Source: Iris pallida (taxonomy: Eukaryota; Streptophyta; Magnoliopsida; Asparagales; Iridaceae). From it: DNA of 64,000 bases. Location of the stretch: contig JANAVB010031417.1 in assembly GCA_029216955.1 (NCBI GenBank), positions 16,203,555 to 16,267,554 of the forward strand, read 5' to 3'. The translations under genes and the position numbers were made by a program. How positions within the stretch are numbered: position 1 is the first letter of the stretch; every line of letters starts with the position of its first letter. Shown here in pieces: positions 13,142 through 24,895 of the stretch. The notes under the pieces were generated by a model. The model saw only the letters and a program-made list of their open reading frames with translations. It was not told where the DNA came from and made no database searches.

Positions 13142-16100
13142 TCATTCCACTTTCAGGACTATCTTCATAAATTCGTATACAAAGTAACTGATGGCAGCAG
13201 ATGGCAACACCTGGAGAAAGAAGGGAAAATTAACAGATTAAAGCAAGTAATAAAACACCTAAACGTCAGAGCAAGTAATACAGACCATTACGATTTAGAA
13301 TTTTGGTCCAACTTCAGCCCGCAAAAAGTAACCCATAACCATACGAGAAACAATAGAGAGCTTAGGATACAATAAATAAAACAATCATATTGCGATCAAG
13401 ACTCAGTACTCACAGGTAATAGCCTACTTTACATATACATACACCTGCTGCACATTTACGGACATGGCCCACATGCTAGCACACTGTCTTCTTCAGCCTT
13501 CAAAATGTGGGTTCTACTTGATGAAATACATTTCCTCTTAAAAAGGCTTAAGCAAATTAGATTTATGGAATTGGTACACTTTCCTATAAATCACAAATGG
13601 CATGCACTATCCCACAAATTAGACTGTCAAACAACACAAACCTTAATGCAGATGCCTCATATAATATCACACTAAACCGCCTCACCAAGTCATTCATGAT
13701 TCATGAACAACAAAATTTGGATTACGTCTACAGATAAGTGCTTCTACTTTTCCTCATGAGGCGAACTCGGCTGATGATTCTCACCATCTATTTGCATTCC
13801 AGGTTGATAAAATACATGTCATAACTAGTAGCTGCCTTGCTTGTCCCTCACAATGGAAAATTGAATGCATTGTTTTCAATGGAAAAAAAAAAAAAAATAC
13901 AAAGCCTTTTATCCCAAAGTTTGGGGTCTTCATAGACATCCGACAATGTTTTATGATGGCAATGGACCTACGGCAACCCTCCTCCTTTATCCGGGCTAGT
14001 GACCAGTAGTGAAAATATAAGACATAACCACAGCGCAGGGGGAGTTATTGTTTCAATGGAATGTGAATCCCAAAAATCAGAATCACAGACCACCCAACAT
14101 TATGCTTGCCTGGACATGAGAGCGTTGCAGCAAGGTTGCTCAAGCAAATAATGAACATAACATCTTGGAAGAAATTTACAAAAAAATCTCGTCCTTGTAG
14201 AAACCAAGTTTAAGCTTATGTTTCTCAGAATATAGTCACTACCCAGATTTGTTACACTACTTACTCCTCCACTTCCATTTGCTTACCACACCTCCAACCC
14301 TTCCTATAGTTAAATCTAATTTTCTTGTCATTCTTAACACAAACATGTGCCTCAAATGTTAATTCACCTTTGAAAAGTTGACAATCTGATTGGACAATTT
14401 AAAAGTGTTTTCTTAGTAGGTTTCTAAGAACAGTGATTCCTGATATTTCTATTTTCTAGCAAAAGAGACATGTGCCTCACATATTAGTTCACCTTTTTTA
14501 ACCTTTGAATAATTCTCAATCTGATTTGACAACTAATAAGTGGGCGTTTGGTATGCGGAATACTATATAGCCGGGAATTCTATATTTCCGGGAATCAAAT
14601 TCCAAGGAATTAAATTCCCTGGAAAATTACATTCCCATGTTTGGTGACAATATAAATATTCCAGGGAAAAAAATAAAAAATAATAATAACGAAAAAAATG
14701 AACAAATATAAAAAAAAAACGGTAAAAACGACAAAAAAATCGGTAAAAAACGAAAAAAATGGTAAAAAACGACAAAAAAATCGGTAAAAACGACAAAATA
14801 ACAAAAAACGACAAAAACGATGAAAAACGACAAAAAATCGGTAAAAACGACAAAAATGACCAAAAACAACAAAAATGTATAAACGACAAAAAATAACAAA
14901 AAAGGGTAAAAACGATAAAAATAACCAAAACACGACAAAAACGACATAAAATCGGTAAAAACGATAAAAAAAACCAAAATGCGGCAAAAAACGACAAAAA
15001 ACAACAAAAATTCGGTTAAAACGACAAAAATGACAAAAAATCGGTTAAAAACAACAAAAAAAATCGGTTAAAAACAACAAAAAAAATCGGTTAAAACGAC
15101 AAAAAAACCAAAAAGCGACAAAAACGAAAAATAATCGATAAAAACGACAAAAAAGGACAAAAAATCGGTTAAAACGACAAAAGATAACCAAAAAGTGACA
15201 AAAACGACAAAAAATCGATAAAAGCGACAAAAATGACAAAAAAAGATATAAAATCAGTAAAAATGACAAAAAATGACTAAAAATCGGTAAAAATAACAAA
15301 AAAAGGCTAAAAACGACAAAAAAATTGCTTAAAACGACAAAAAAGCGACAAAAAGGACAAAAATTGGGTAAAAACGACAAAATAATCAAAAAAGTGACAA
15401 AAAGGACAAAAATGGGTAAAAACGACAAAAAATTGCTTAAAACGACAAAAAAATGGTAAAAACGTCAAAAAATGACAAAAAACGACAAAAAAAAAAGAAA
15501 AAAATGTTCAAAACTAATCAAAATCGATCAAAAAAGAAGAAAAAAATTTAGACAATTTTTTTTTTGCCCGGGCAAAAAGAAAATACCCACCTATTCTCAA
15601 GGGATAGAATTCCCATGTTTTGTGGGTAAACTATTTACCCGGGTATTTATAATTTCCGGAAATAAATTTTTTATAAGCCAAACAAACATGGTAATAGATT
15701 CTCATCTTAAATTTTTCCGGGAATAAAAAAAAAATACCGCGTACCAAACGCCCCCTAAGAATTTTTTGAGTAACTTCCTCAGAACAGTGAATTCTAAGCA
15801 TTCTAGCCTATGTTGTTGCACGTACACAGATACAACACGACACGATAAGGACAAAGTGACATGGACAGAGCTCCTATTTGGTGTGTCCTAGTGTATTTTG
15901 GAGTGTCTGATATGTGTCTGACACAAAACAGCCCACACTTTTGAAGTGTTCATGCTTCTTAGGTTCTAGCAAAAGATGCCTCCTCTCACAGACCCTTCAG
16001 TAAATAATATCACCATGTACAGACATGCCTCCAGAGAGAACCATATCCATGTCTGACAAGTATAAAACTGAATACTTGCATAACACGTGTGAGACAACAC

Positions 16101-17207
16101 CTGCTGATGTCTAGTTTCTGAAGAGTTCCAAACATATAGCTGAACAAGCATTTGGATACTGGAAAAGCTTGTGCCAAACATTATAGGCATCAGAAACAAA
16201 GAAAAATAATTCAAGTGGATCTGTTCTAGGATTGTTTACAAAAGTACATGTATGACCTCACCATACTGCACCAATATCCTAGAATTTTAACCATTCTCAA
16301 ATCGTAAATCCATAGTTCCATATTGTGCGTACACTTGTATCTGTATTTGTGTCCACGTAACCTAGAGTATCACAGTATCACGCTTAAACAAATTTGTGTA
16401 AAAAGAAAGGACTATAGCAAATAAAACTCTTATGAGTTGAGACGACTTTGTTGAAAACATAGTTCATTTAAACAAAAGACACTATTTGTAAGATCAAGCT
16501 AAATAACATGAGGCTCAACTTTCGTCTAGTAAACACCAAAAATATTCAATAACATATATCAATACCAAAATGGTTGATAACACAATTCACATAAAGCAAA
16601 ATAATACAAAGTTCTCATGGACTAAAATTGATCAACTGTTCAAAGCATGTCTTTTAAGTGCAAGACACTTCTTGTAGAAATGGCGAAAGTCGCAACCTTG
16701 GTAATACATTTGAAGTTTTCACAAACAAAATATACCCAAAAACATTTATCAAGTAGTTGCGTCACAAATGTAAAGCATTCTAGTGGCAAACACAATAAAA
16801 TCATTGTTTTCTGTAATCATCTACAATATTTGTGTGATTGTTGTGCAGGGATCATCCTGTGCAATAATTGGGGACCTTCACAAAAAAAGAGATTCTGATT
16901 TCTGTTAAGGTTCTAATTAAGTTGGCAGGGTCCACTTGGTTAGTGGAAATTGGAGGGGTCTTTCATGCCTTTGAGTAGTTCCAAATGGGCTGAACGAGGC
17001 TCCTGACTTCAAACTCGCAGTACAAAATATCTAAATTCAGCCTACAAGGAGATTCTCTTCCAGCCACCTCCAGCCTAGCTCGCAGCATTGCTAGAACCAG
17101 TGGCAGGCATCAAAAGGTTGAACTAAAAGACACGGGCATCGTGTCCAAAATGGCAGGGATGGACCCACCCTCGGTCCGGAGTGGTGGGGTGCTGGATTTT
17201 TGGTTTC

Positions 17208-17248
<41 letters not shown>

Positions 17249-20200
17249 TTCACAATTGAATGTTAGCCTAGTTGCTAAGTTTACATGCTTTTAACCAAGA
17301 GGTCTCACAAGTTCAATCCATACCCCCCCCCCCCCCACCCCAAAAAAAGCGCACAACCTGGAACAGTAAAAACTGAATCTAGTAAGAAACTGCTCAGGAG
17401 ACCAAGTAGCAGTTAATATTTACTTGCTTCCCAATAAATTAAATAATATGTTCTGTGTGGACATTACTACTCAAAAGAGTTTCCGGGTGCAAAATGGTTT
17501 GACAAATTCCAAACCCCCCTAAGATTTAGCCTGCCTGATTAATGCCTCGTCCCAACCACGACCTAGCTTAGTTTCTTCCTGCCAACTTGAGTGAGGCCTC
17601 AAAAATTGATAACATGCACAGAAATTCAAACTTCACCTCAAGGAAAATAGTGCATAAGTATTGATAAATATGTTGGTGGGAGACATCTTATGGTTGGGGT
17701 ACATTGTTCTAAAAAAGGACTTATCAGGTGTCTGATTAATTGAAAATTCTAAGTGTCTGCATAATTGCGATAAATCAGCCATGTAACCCAGTGTATCAGT
17801 AACCAACCTTGGACGACTGCATTGAGGTAAATGCTTAATAAAACATTGTTGGTGTACTAATCATAGAAAACCAGTGTGGGTGTCTACAAGACTTGGTCAG
17901 GTCGACATGAATAAATAGTGTCGTAATCTATTTCATGATGCTGTGACCCTTGGTGACTTCAGGCAGATTCTAAGCACGCACTGACCTCATTAGTAATGTG
18001 TACCATCTAAGTAATGAGAACAACAACTCATCCAATTTGATACTATCCACTTGACATATCTCTACTTGGGACACCAAGTATGGTCGCCTAAGTTCCAAAC
18101 TCTCAAAGGTTTGCAAGGTAGAGTGAGAGAGTGGGAGAGATTTGAAACTCCAAACTGTAGATACTATCTAAACAAGACTAATTAAAATATATACCCTAGA
18201 AAGAGGGTCATGATAGACTACTAAAATAAAATTGGGAGAAATGTGTTCCGTAACAAAATACACAAATTATAAAATAAACCTGATATGTTAAAGCAAGGCA
18301 ATAGGGTAGGTTCAATTTCCATCAATCAATTTAAAGATCCGTGGAGATCATTCGACTGATTTCACAGCTGCAAACAAAACGATGCTGCTTCCAATCCAAG
18401 ATATAAAACTAAATTACTCAAAATAATTGGTATAAATACCTGTAACAGACTCGGAATCAACCCAGCATAAAGAGCAGGAACGCCACCATGTTCAATTATT
18501 TTCATAGTAGTTGCAAATGCATTCATTCTTGTTGCCTGAACCTGCATCTGAAGTTGTCGCCTGATTACTTCAAATGGATATGTGGCAGCCTCTGCACAAG
18601 CACCAGCGATGGCCCCATATAGTAAGGTCCTCGTGGGGCCCAACTCTAACTGATCCAAAGCATTCAACTCTTGACCTTCTTGTTGATTGATTTGGGAAAT
18701 TCTCTTCATTCCTTCTGGCGTACGAAGATAAGCTGCCTTTAATATGTCATAAACACCATAAAAAACTGCACCTGAAGGTGCCATACTAATGATGGAGGGT
18801 ACTAAACCCTTGTACAAAGAAAAGAATCCTTCTGTTTGGAGCATGTGGCGAAAAACACCAATAACACCACCTAAGGCTTCGCCTCCAGGCGCTACCATCT
18901 TTGTCCGGATCTGGATTTTGTTGTTCATAAGTAAATACTATGATTATGGAAGAAAAAATAACGTGCACAAGACAAATATAAAGTACATAGCTAGTACAAC
19001 GGTTTTAATCTTATATAAACATATTAATTTGTCTCAGGGCAACTATCAGTGAAAATGCTTACTTAATGTTGTTTTGAAGAATCAATCAAAGAGGGAAGTT
19101 ACTTAAAGAAATAGCCTTCTAATTTTAACAGTAATTCCAACTTCAGAACTAGTCCATTGTTAAACATGAGTTATCACAGATAATATAACTGATAAAGATA
19201 AATCCATAAATGACTCGAAAGCTACATACAGTGTCCATAGGAATGCACAGAATGGTAGCTGTTATACCAGCTGCGGCACCTGCAACAAGCCTTTCGAAGT
19301 TTGTTGTTTCAGCATTGCCAGATACTTTTAGTAGCTGTTTTCTATATGTATCATATGCATAGAAGTTAACTGCCTTAAATGGAGCAGTGCGGAGAATGTT
19401 GACAAAATTTCCCTTCCAGAAGCCTCTTAAACCTTGTGTCGCAGCAATTTGCTTGATGAGCTCAAATAGATTCTTTTGTTCTCCACGCACTATGTACTCC
19501 AACTTTAGCCTCTCAAGTGGAGCAACAAAAGTTCTGATACAAAAAGATTTTATTATCACAACAAATTGTAAAATGTAATATTTATGAGAAGGTAGCTTCT
19601 TACAGCACAAAGAGCACAAATGAAATTAATAACAGAATAAAATAAAAGGAGGAGGACTCCAGTTTGTTGTCTTAGCAAAAATGAAGGGAGAAAACTACTT
19701 CAAAATGTTCAAAGTAGGGGAGATGTATTCCCATCAAAAATTTTGAACTGCAAACAATATATAAAAGCAATGGAATTGCTACTCCTTACATCCTTTAGCT
19801 TAATGTGTTATAGAGATGAATGCATATCCCTAAATTGTATCATCGTACCTTTTCGTCTAGACCCTTTATAGTGAGGATGCTCCTTGGTTTCATGATCTTA
19901 AAATGCATATCCAAATGGTAGGTTGCCTCCTCGAGTCCTCGTGTGATATACTAAAGACAACACAAGCTCCAAAATCCAAATCACTCTAGGACAGATCAAA
20001 ATTTGATGTCGCATCACTATCGTGTTGTGTCGCATTCGTGTTCATGCAACATAGTATATCAAGGGGCAACGTATAGTAAAAATGTGAGACCTAAATTTTT
20101 TAAGTGACAGTAGAATGGAGGGGCTGACTTGTCAGTTTACCCTCGCAAATCATGTTCTTGCACTTACAAAGAAATATATTAATATGCATAATAAATAGCA

Positions 20201-21484
20201 CATGTACCTTCCAATGATGCTGGTGATTTATTTCCCACAAATGCTTTCCCACAAAAAGCACATTTTGGCAAGCAAATCTGATTAACTAATGGGTTTCAAA
20301 CCTTTAAAACTGTATGCAATGGTTAATACCCTACACTCTATAAATACTTGGTCAATTCAGAATGTAAATTACACAAGGTAAATGTTGGTATGTTTCTTTT
20401 TCGTAGAATAAGTACACAAAACATGTTTGCCATGCTAAATCAAATTGTTTGTTTAAATGAAAACCATCTTCTTGATGGTTCAAGGTGTCACATACTACAT
20501 TCCTTTTAACTAAAGAACAATAAGATTATGTTATATTTAAGTCCAAAGGTTTACTGCTTCTCTATATTTACCTTTCCAAGTCACAAAACTTCCTTTGAAT
20601 AAATAAGGCGACCTACAAAACTGCAGAGAAATGTATCTAAATACTAATAACAAGCTCTGAACCAGAAAATGGGTTGTTTCTTGTTAAGTGTGAAGATCAT
20701 TTGTTACCGAAATCATAATGACATGATCACATGTCTAGAAGTAAATAATGCCTTCAGTTTCTTTGAAACTTCAGCTAAAATTTACCAATATATGTTGCAC
20801 GGACACGACACTAATTTTGGTGTGTCCAGTGTATGTTGGTGTGTGTGAAGTGTCCTTGCCTCCTACTTATCATTTTCTTTTTTTCATTTCAGGGACACGA
20901 TCAAAATTTGAAATGCCAATACTGTAAATTCTTTTATAAGCGAAAAAATGGGTTAAGTTCGTGCTTCCTACTTACCAATCTTCTACATTTCAAGGACACT
21001 ATTAAAGTTTGAAATGCCAATACTGATTATAAGCGGAAAAAAAAATTGCGTTGAGTTCTTGCTACCTAGAGACCATCGCAGCCACCGCTCCAGACCAAAG
21101 ATGCTTCGTGGTGTTCATAGCGCCGGCACCACGAACCCTCTCCTTCTTCTTCTTCTCCACCGCCGCCACCACCGCCACCGCCGCCCTCTCCTCTCCCTCC
21201 TCCTTCCCTTCCCCTCCCTCTCCATCCTTCTCGAGAAACCCCTCCGACTCCTGGACGAACCCCCCGCCGCTCCCCTTCACCGACAGGCTCACCGACAAGA
21301 AACCCTTCCCTCTCCGACTCGATCTCAGCCTCGGGAACGAGACCGACGAGTTCGAAGCCGAGGTCGACGACACGAGCGATTTCGGAACCGACTGCTCCAG
21401 AAAAAGGCCGCCGCAGCCGAAGAGCGCCGATTCGTTGGTAGAGGAGGAGAAGGAGCGGTGGAGAAGGAGATCGAGTTCTTTCAT
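13142..21484 (-). CDS. Mitochondrial carrier family protein, BTL-type adenine nucleotide transporter, 420 aa, 4 exons
   Basis: Exons (minus strand): 21066-21484, 19230-19533, 18440-18910 and 13142-13210. All introns are GT/AG and the reading phase holds (1263 nt with stop TGA). The protein has three carrier repeats with the signature P-x-[DE]-x-x-[RK]: APLERLK (about 143-149), IPMDTIR (about 237-243) and TYPFEVIRRQ in the third. The exon 1 end reads MNTTKHLWSGAVAAMVS, the first membrane helix. The C terminus is VLPSAAISYFVYEFMKIV, the last helix. Family proteins exchange adenine nucleotides or related solutes across organelle inner membranes. The N-terminal 120 residues are low in complexity, with a GLFLE motif as in Arabidopsis BTL2/BTL3-like proteins. 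The ATG at 21484 is the first in this frame after the upstream stop; an in-frame GTG lies at 21646. Homology is firm; the transported substrate is inferred. The last intron is unusually long (5.2 kb). Confidence 0.9.
13885..14046 (-). mobile_element. T-tailed (TS/RTE-tail type) SINE with target duplication
   Basis: On the minus strand the element ends CCCCAAACTTTGGGATAAAA then GGCTTTGTA and a T run. This is the short stem-loop tail shared by plant TS-type SINEs and RTE-clade LINEs. It is flanked by attgttttcaatggaa (13869-13884) and attgtttcaatggaa (14047-14061), a 15-16 bp duplication differing by one base in length. Confidence 0.7.
14540..15755. mobile_element. Tourist-like (PIF/Harbinger) element filled with an A-rich minisatellite, copy 1
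   Basis: Terminal inverted repeats of 19 bp: gtgggcgtttggtatgcgg at the left, and ccgcgtaccaaacgccccc at the right, with two mismatches. Both ends are flanked by TAA (14537-14539, 15756-15758), the target duplication of PIF/Harbinger elements. The outer parts (about 90 and 200 bp) are unique. The middle (about 14680-15520) is an array of variants of acgacaaaaa and tcggtaaaa. No transposase. Long frames on the minus strand, rich in Phe and Arg, are translations of this array only. It lies in intron 3 of the carrier gene. Confidence 0.82.
17208..17348 (+). mobile_element. TA microsatellite followed by a tRNA-derived SINE head
   Basis: A TA run (17208-17246) is followed by tagcctagttgctaag (A-box-like, about 17264) and gttcaatcc (B-box-like, about 17311), then a C run and a short A run. 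The same layout (tagcctagtggttaag ... gttcgagcc) is clear in the SINE at 47084. The target duplication was not identified. Confidence 0.5.
19534..21065 (-). other. Intron 1 of the carrier gene
   Basis: Donor AG|GTAGCA at 21065 and acceptor TATCAG at 19534, splitting an Arg codon (AG|A). 1.5 kb without coding similarity. It holds two stretches of the GTGTCGTGTC-type repeat (about 20010-20070 and 20790-20900). Confidence 0.85.
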
Positions 21485-21896
21485 TGCGGAAGGGAGAGAT
21501 TCGGAAGCGGGACTGGGAGTGGAGAAATCTAGGGTTAGGGTTTTATGGGTGGAGTGGGGAATATATTCTTTGATAACGTCGGTGGTGGTGGCGACGGGGA
21601 TTCCATTGCGTTGCTTCCATCGACGGCTGGCAGTCACCGCGCCCACGGGACTTGGGTTTCGTCGGCAGCCGGCAGCAGGTTGCTTTTTTTATTCGTGGTA
21701 GGCCTGCAAATATTTTTCCACCAACTTCGTTGCTTTTTTATTGTTCGATGATTTTGACTTGCTGCAAGTTGCAACCATCCCCAGTGGCGTTTCTGTGTTT
21801 GTTAAGTTTGTTAAGATAGGAAAGAAAGAAAAAGAAAACTTCTCCAGCAGCGGCTCCAGAGTCCAGGGCGACGATGGGCCTGCACGGTGCGGGGCA
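21485..21896 (-). promoter_or_regulatory. 5' UTR and proximal promoter region of the carrier gene
   Basis: This stretch lies between the start codon and the MITE. The frame stays open in phase with the gene up to 21646 but has no ATG, so it is read as 5' UTR. No clear TATA box was found, and the transcription start is not determined. Confidence 0.45.
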
Positions 21897-21904
21897 CCGA
21901 CAAC

Positions 21905-21996
21905 TAGGGCTGCAAGAAATAAATTTTAGTCCAAACTCCCTAGCCCAAGTGGTTAGGGAGGGGGACTCACTTGGAAGGAGGTCCCAAGTTCGAGCG

Positions 21997-22034
<38 letters not shown>

Positions 22035-22116
22035 TCTTCCCCTTTCCGTGGATATGGGATGGTTGGGTGGTCACGGGGCGGCCACGGTCCAAGCTGACGG
22101 CCTCAAGAAATGGACA

Positions 22117-22151
<35 letters not shown>

Positions 22152-22500
22152 AGAGCTGCAAACGAGCAAAGTTTTTTGTAAGCTTGAGCTTGGCTTGACT
22201 AGAACTAATCGAGCTCAAGTTCGAGCTCAAGCTTGATAAATTTTCTATTTTGGAGCTCGAGCTTGTTTATATTTAGCTTGAGCTTGGCTTGGTTTGAACT
22301 CGAGCTTGGCTTGATAAGCAAGCTTGATTCAAGCTTGATAAACAAGCTCGATAAGCTCAAAATTAAGCTCGTTAAGCTTGAACGAGCTCGAAATTGAAGC
22401 TTGAGCTCATCTTGTTTAGTAAACGATCCGAGCTCAAACGAGCTTTTATCGAGCCGAGCTTCGAGCTGCTCGCGAACGGCTTGGCTCATTTGCAGCCCTA
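21905..22500. mobile_element. hAT-type MITE with perfect 8-bp target duplication, interrupted by a SINE
   Basis: The element begins tagggctgcaa and ends ttgcagcccta, with longer inverted similarity inside (gctgcaaacgagcaaag against cttggctcatttgcagc). Both sides carry ccgacaac (21897-21904 and 22501-22508), the 8-bp duplication expected of hAT elements. The body is made of AGCTCGAGCTTG-type words. It lies about 410 bp upstream of the carrier gene's start codon. Confidence 0.85.
21916..22147 (+). mobile_element. tRNA-derived SINE nested in the hAT MITE, with internal C tract
   Basis: Flanked by aactagggctgcaa (21902-21915) and aactagagctgcaa (22148-22161), a 14-bp duplication with one mismatch made from the MITE end. 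Inside are tagcccaagtggttaggg (A box) and gttcgagc (B box), then 36 C (21997-22032), a body ending ctcaagaaatggacac, and a poly(A) tail of about 30. Confidence 0.75.
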
Positions 22501-24533
22501 CCGACAACGTCGGAGAACTAACGAAAAATTGTCACGATCTGAGCTGGCGTGGATCAGAATGGGACGTCCGCTTATAAAAACTCAACTAATAAGACGATGC
22601 ACGGACGGTCAAGGACCGGTACCATTCTACCACGGGTATAAACGACGGTCGACCATGCGGTCCATTAGGCGGCACCATAAGGACGTCGTGCGCATAGAAC
22701 GGGTGATTGGATGGCATCGGCTGTCGTAGGCGTCGTGAAGATATCGGGGGGGAGGAGGGCCTTCGACTTCGTGGGCGAAGCAATGCATTGAGTTGCGGGC
22801 GTCGAAAGACGTCATGGCCGTCTCGTGGAGCGCGCGGAGTGCGCGGGGTGTGTGTGTGGAACGATGATGACAAAACCAGTGCGGACAAGATCCGCACGAA
22901 GAGTCCGAAATAATATGACGGCCAGCTAAAAATCGTGTGGGGGGGGGGGGGGGGGGGGGGAGGGGGGGGCATACGATTTAACTGAGCCCGCACGTGCTGG
23001 AAAAAAAATTTACAATTTTAGTGTAGTTTATGTAGGATGAAAATTTTATATAAAATTTGTTTTTTTAGGGTGAAAAAAACTATATTTTTTTTTTTACATG
23101 TAATCTTTTTCATATAATTATTTGATATAAAATTTTCATCTCCCATAAAAACTAATATTGATCATACTTTCAAACTAAACTATATATTTTTTTATAGTAA
23201 AATATCAAGTAGGATAGAAACTTAATTTTAGACATCCCCACCGTAGATAGTGATTGTTCTTGTTAGAGTTCTATAAATTTATGGCATTTTTTGACATAAC
23301 CAATGTGTTATTTCTAATAAAATTATTCTTTTGGAACATTTTTTCTCTTTTACTTTATGTAGTAAAAAGAAGATCAAATGGTTGTAAAAACAAAAGGAAG
23401 TCTCCTAAATTTAAATATATTTTTAATCAAGTTCTACAAAGCTTCTGTATTACTAATAAAATCAACAAAAATCTAGTTATGAGTCTTATGACTCTCTCTA
23501 GTTGAATTAGGTCATGTAAAAAAAATGTTATACTTAACGGTGATATGTATTTATTGGCCACTTTTTTCTTAATAATTCTTCCAAACTTTTTCTCCTCAAT
23601 TGTCTTCGTAACAAATTAACAAATAATCAACAAAATTCTAGTTATGACTCTCTATTTTTCACCTTTTTTCTCATAAAACAACCTCTCTCTCTTCCTTCTT
23701 CTCTATTATCCCCTCTCTCTTTCTCTTTCAAAATTCGTAAATGTATCATTTATAGTCGTATTATCTTCACAAATTTGTCGAATTTATTTGAAGATCATGC
23801 AATATACTTCAAAAGAATACATACGTAAATAAATAAATAAAACAATTTTAAATGGTAGAAAGTTAATTTTGTTTGAAGATTTTACCATTTCTCCAAATTA
23901 ACCATTAAAACTACTATAAATGAGTACACAAATGTTGTTGATATAATAGTTGAGACCTTCTTCCAGACAGTACTGAATATCTCATTTTTGGTAGGAGAAT
24001 ATTTTATTTTATTTTATTTTATTTTTGGAACAAAATATTTAAATAAGAAGGAGAAAAAAAGGAGAAGGTTTAATATAGATCAAGAACAAAATCATCAATT
24101 AACTAGCTTAACTATTAGGTTTGGATAAAAATAATCCAAACAAAAGTAAAGGTGGACCCGTGGCCATAACTTGATTATTTTATGCTTATTTAGAAAGAAA
24201 TTATACAAAAAATTTGGAAGATTTTATTAAAACAACCAATCTAACACACTAAATTAACACAACAACGCTGTGTAATTAGTTTCGGCTCTAAGAATCCCAT
24301 TTTATTTCGCCAATTACCAAATTACAATGAAACTAACGTGATAAAAATAATGTACAAAAATAGACAATAACTAATACAACTAATCCAATTATATTTCTTC
24401 GGATTTAATAAAACTATTAACATCCGGATTCCACCTCAAGTGTCAGTAGTCAGTAGTATTAATTGGTTTTCAATAAGATTGTGTGTGTTTAATTAAAGAA
24501 AGGGGTTAGTACCAAAAAGCATGTCGCTTCGCT

Positions 24534-24587
24534 CAAAAGATTCTAATTTTATAATCTCATATTATATTATAAAATTAGAATCTTTTG
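24534..24587. repeat. Perfect 22-bp inverted repeat (hairpin), 10-nt loop
   Basis: 24534-24555 (caaaagattctaatttta...) is the exact reverse complement of 24566-24587. Weaker complementarity continues outward (accaaaaagca against tgcttttttgggt), so a short foldback MITE is the likely origin. Confidence 0.75.
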
Positions 24588-24811
24588 TATGTGTTGTGCT
24601 TTTTTGGGTCTAATTTTGTTTATTCTTTAAAAATAAGGAACAAAAGTTATTGGTAAATCAAAAATTCTTTTGCTAACCTATAACTTCTCATCCTCATGAC
24701 CGGTCCATTTTTGAAGGCCCAGGAATCCTTTATAGACACTAGTAGATGCATGTGCTTTGCACGTATAATAACATATAATGAGAATTATATTCAATTATAG
24801 CTAAATATTTC

Positions 24812-24895
24812 TTCTAGCTCATGTGGTTGAGATGAGAGGTATTCTTCTTGTTTGGTTGAGTTCGATTTCCAATGTTGAACATATATAAAAATAAA
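24812..24895 (+). mobile_element. tRNA-derived SINE head
   Basis: tagctcatgtggttgag (A box) is followed about 37 bp later by gttgagttcgatttcc (B box), then an AT-rich tail. No target duplication was established. Confidence 0.45.

Larger units (their letters stand above)
13211..18439 (-). other. Intron 3 of the carrier gene (5.2 kb, transposon-rich)
   Basis: Donor at 18439 (CTGTTACAG then GTATTTATACC on the minus strand) and acceptor at 13211 (CTCCAG before GTGTTGCCATC). It contains a T-tailed SINE, a Tourist-like element with an A-rich minisatellite, a TA microsatellite (17208-17246) and another SINE head. The remaining sequence (about 15760-17200, 17350-18430) shows no coding similarity apart from fragments of a GTGTCGTGTC-type dispersed repeat near 15813-15930. 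Confidence 0.85.

Noticed and set aside
14563..15428. Long minus-strand frames rich in Phe, Arg and Val (also 60253-61270)
   Set aside because: They are translations of the A-rich minisatellite in the Tourist-like elements. Stops are absent only because of base composition, and the frames overlap in several phases.
18362..18439. Carrier protein ending by read-through of exon 3 (ILSNLVLYLG...)
   Set aside because: A canonical donor follows LLQ, and the true last exon with the conserved C terminus was found at 13142-13210.
21485..21646. Extension of the carrier protein to a start at 21646
   Set aside because: The codon there is GTG. The first in-frame ATG is at 21484, and the family length (about 420 aa) fits that start.
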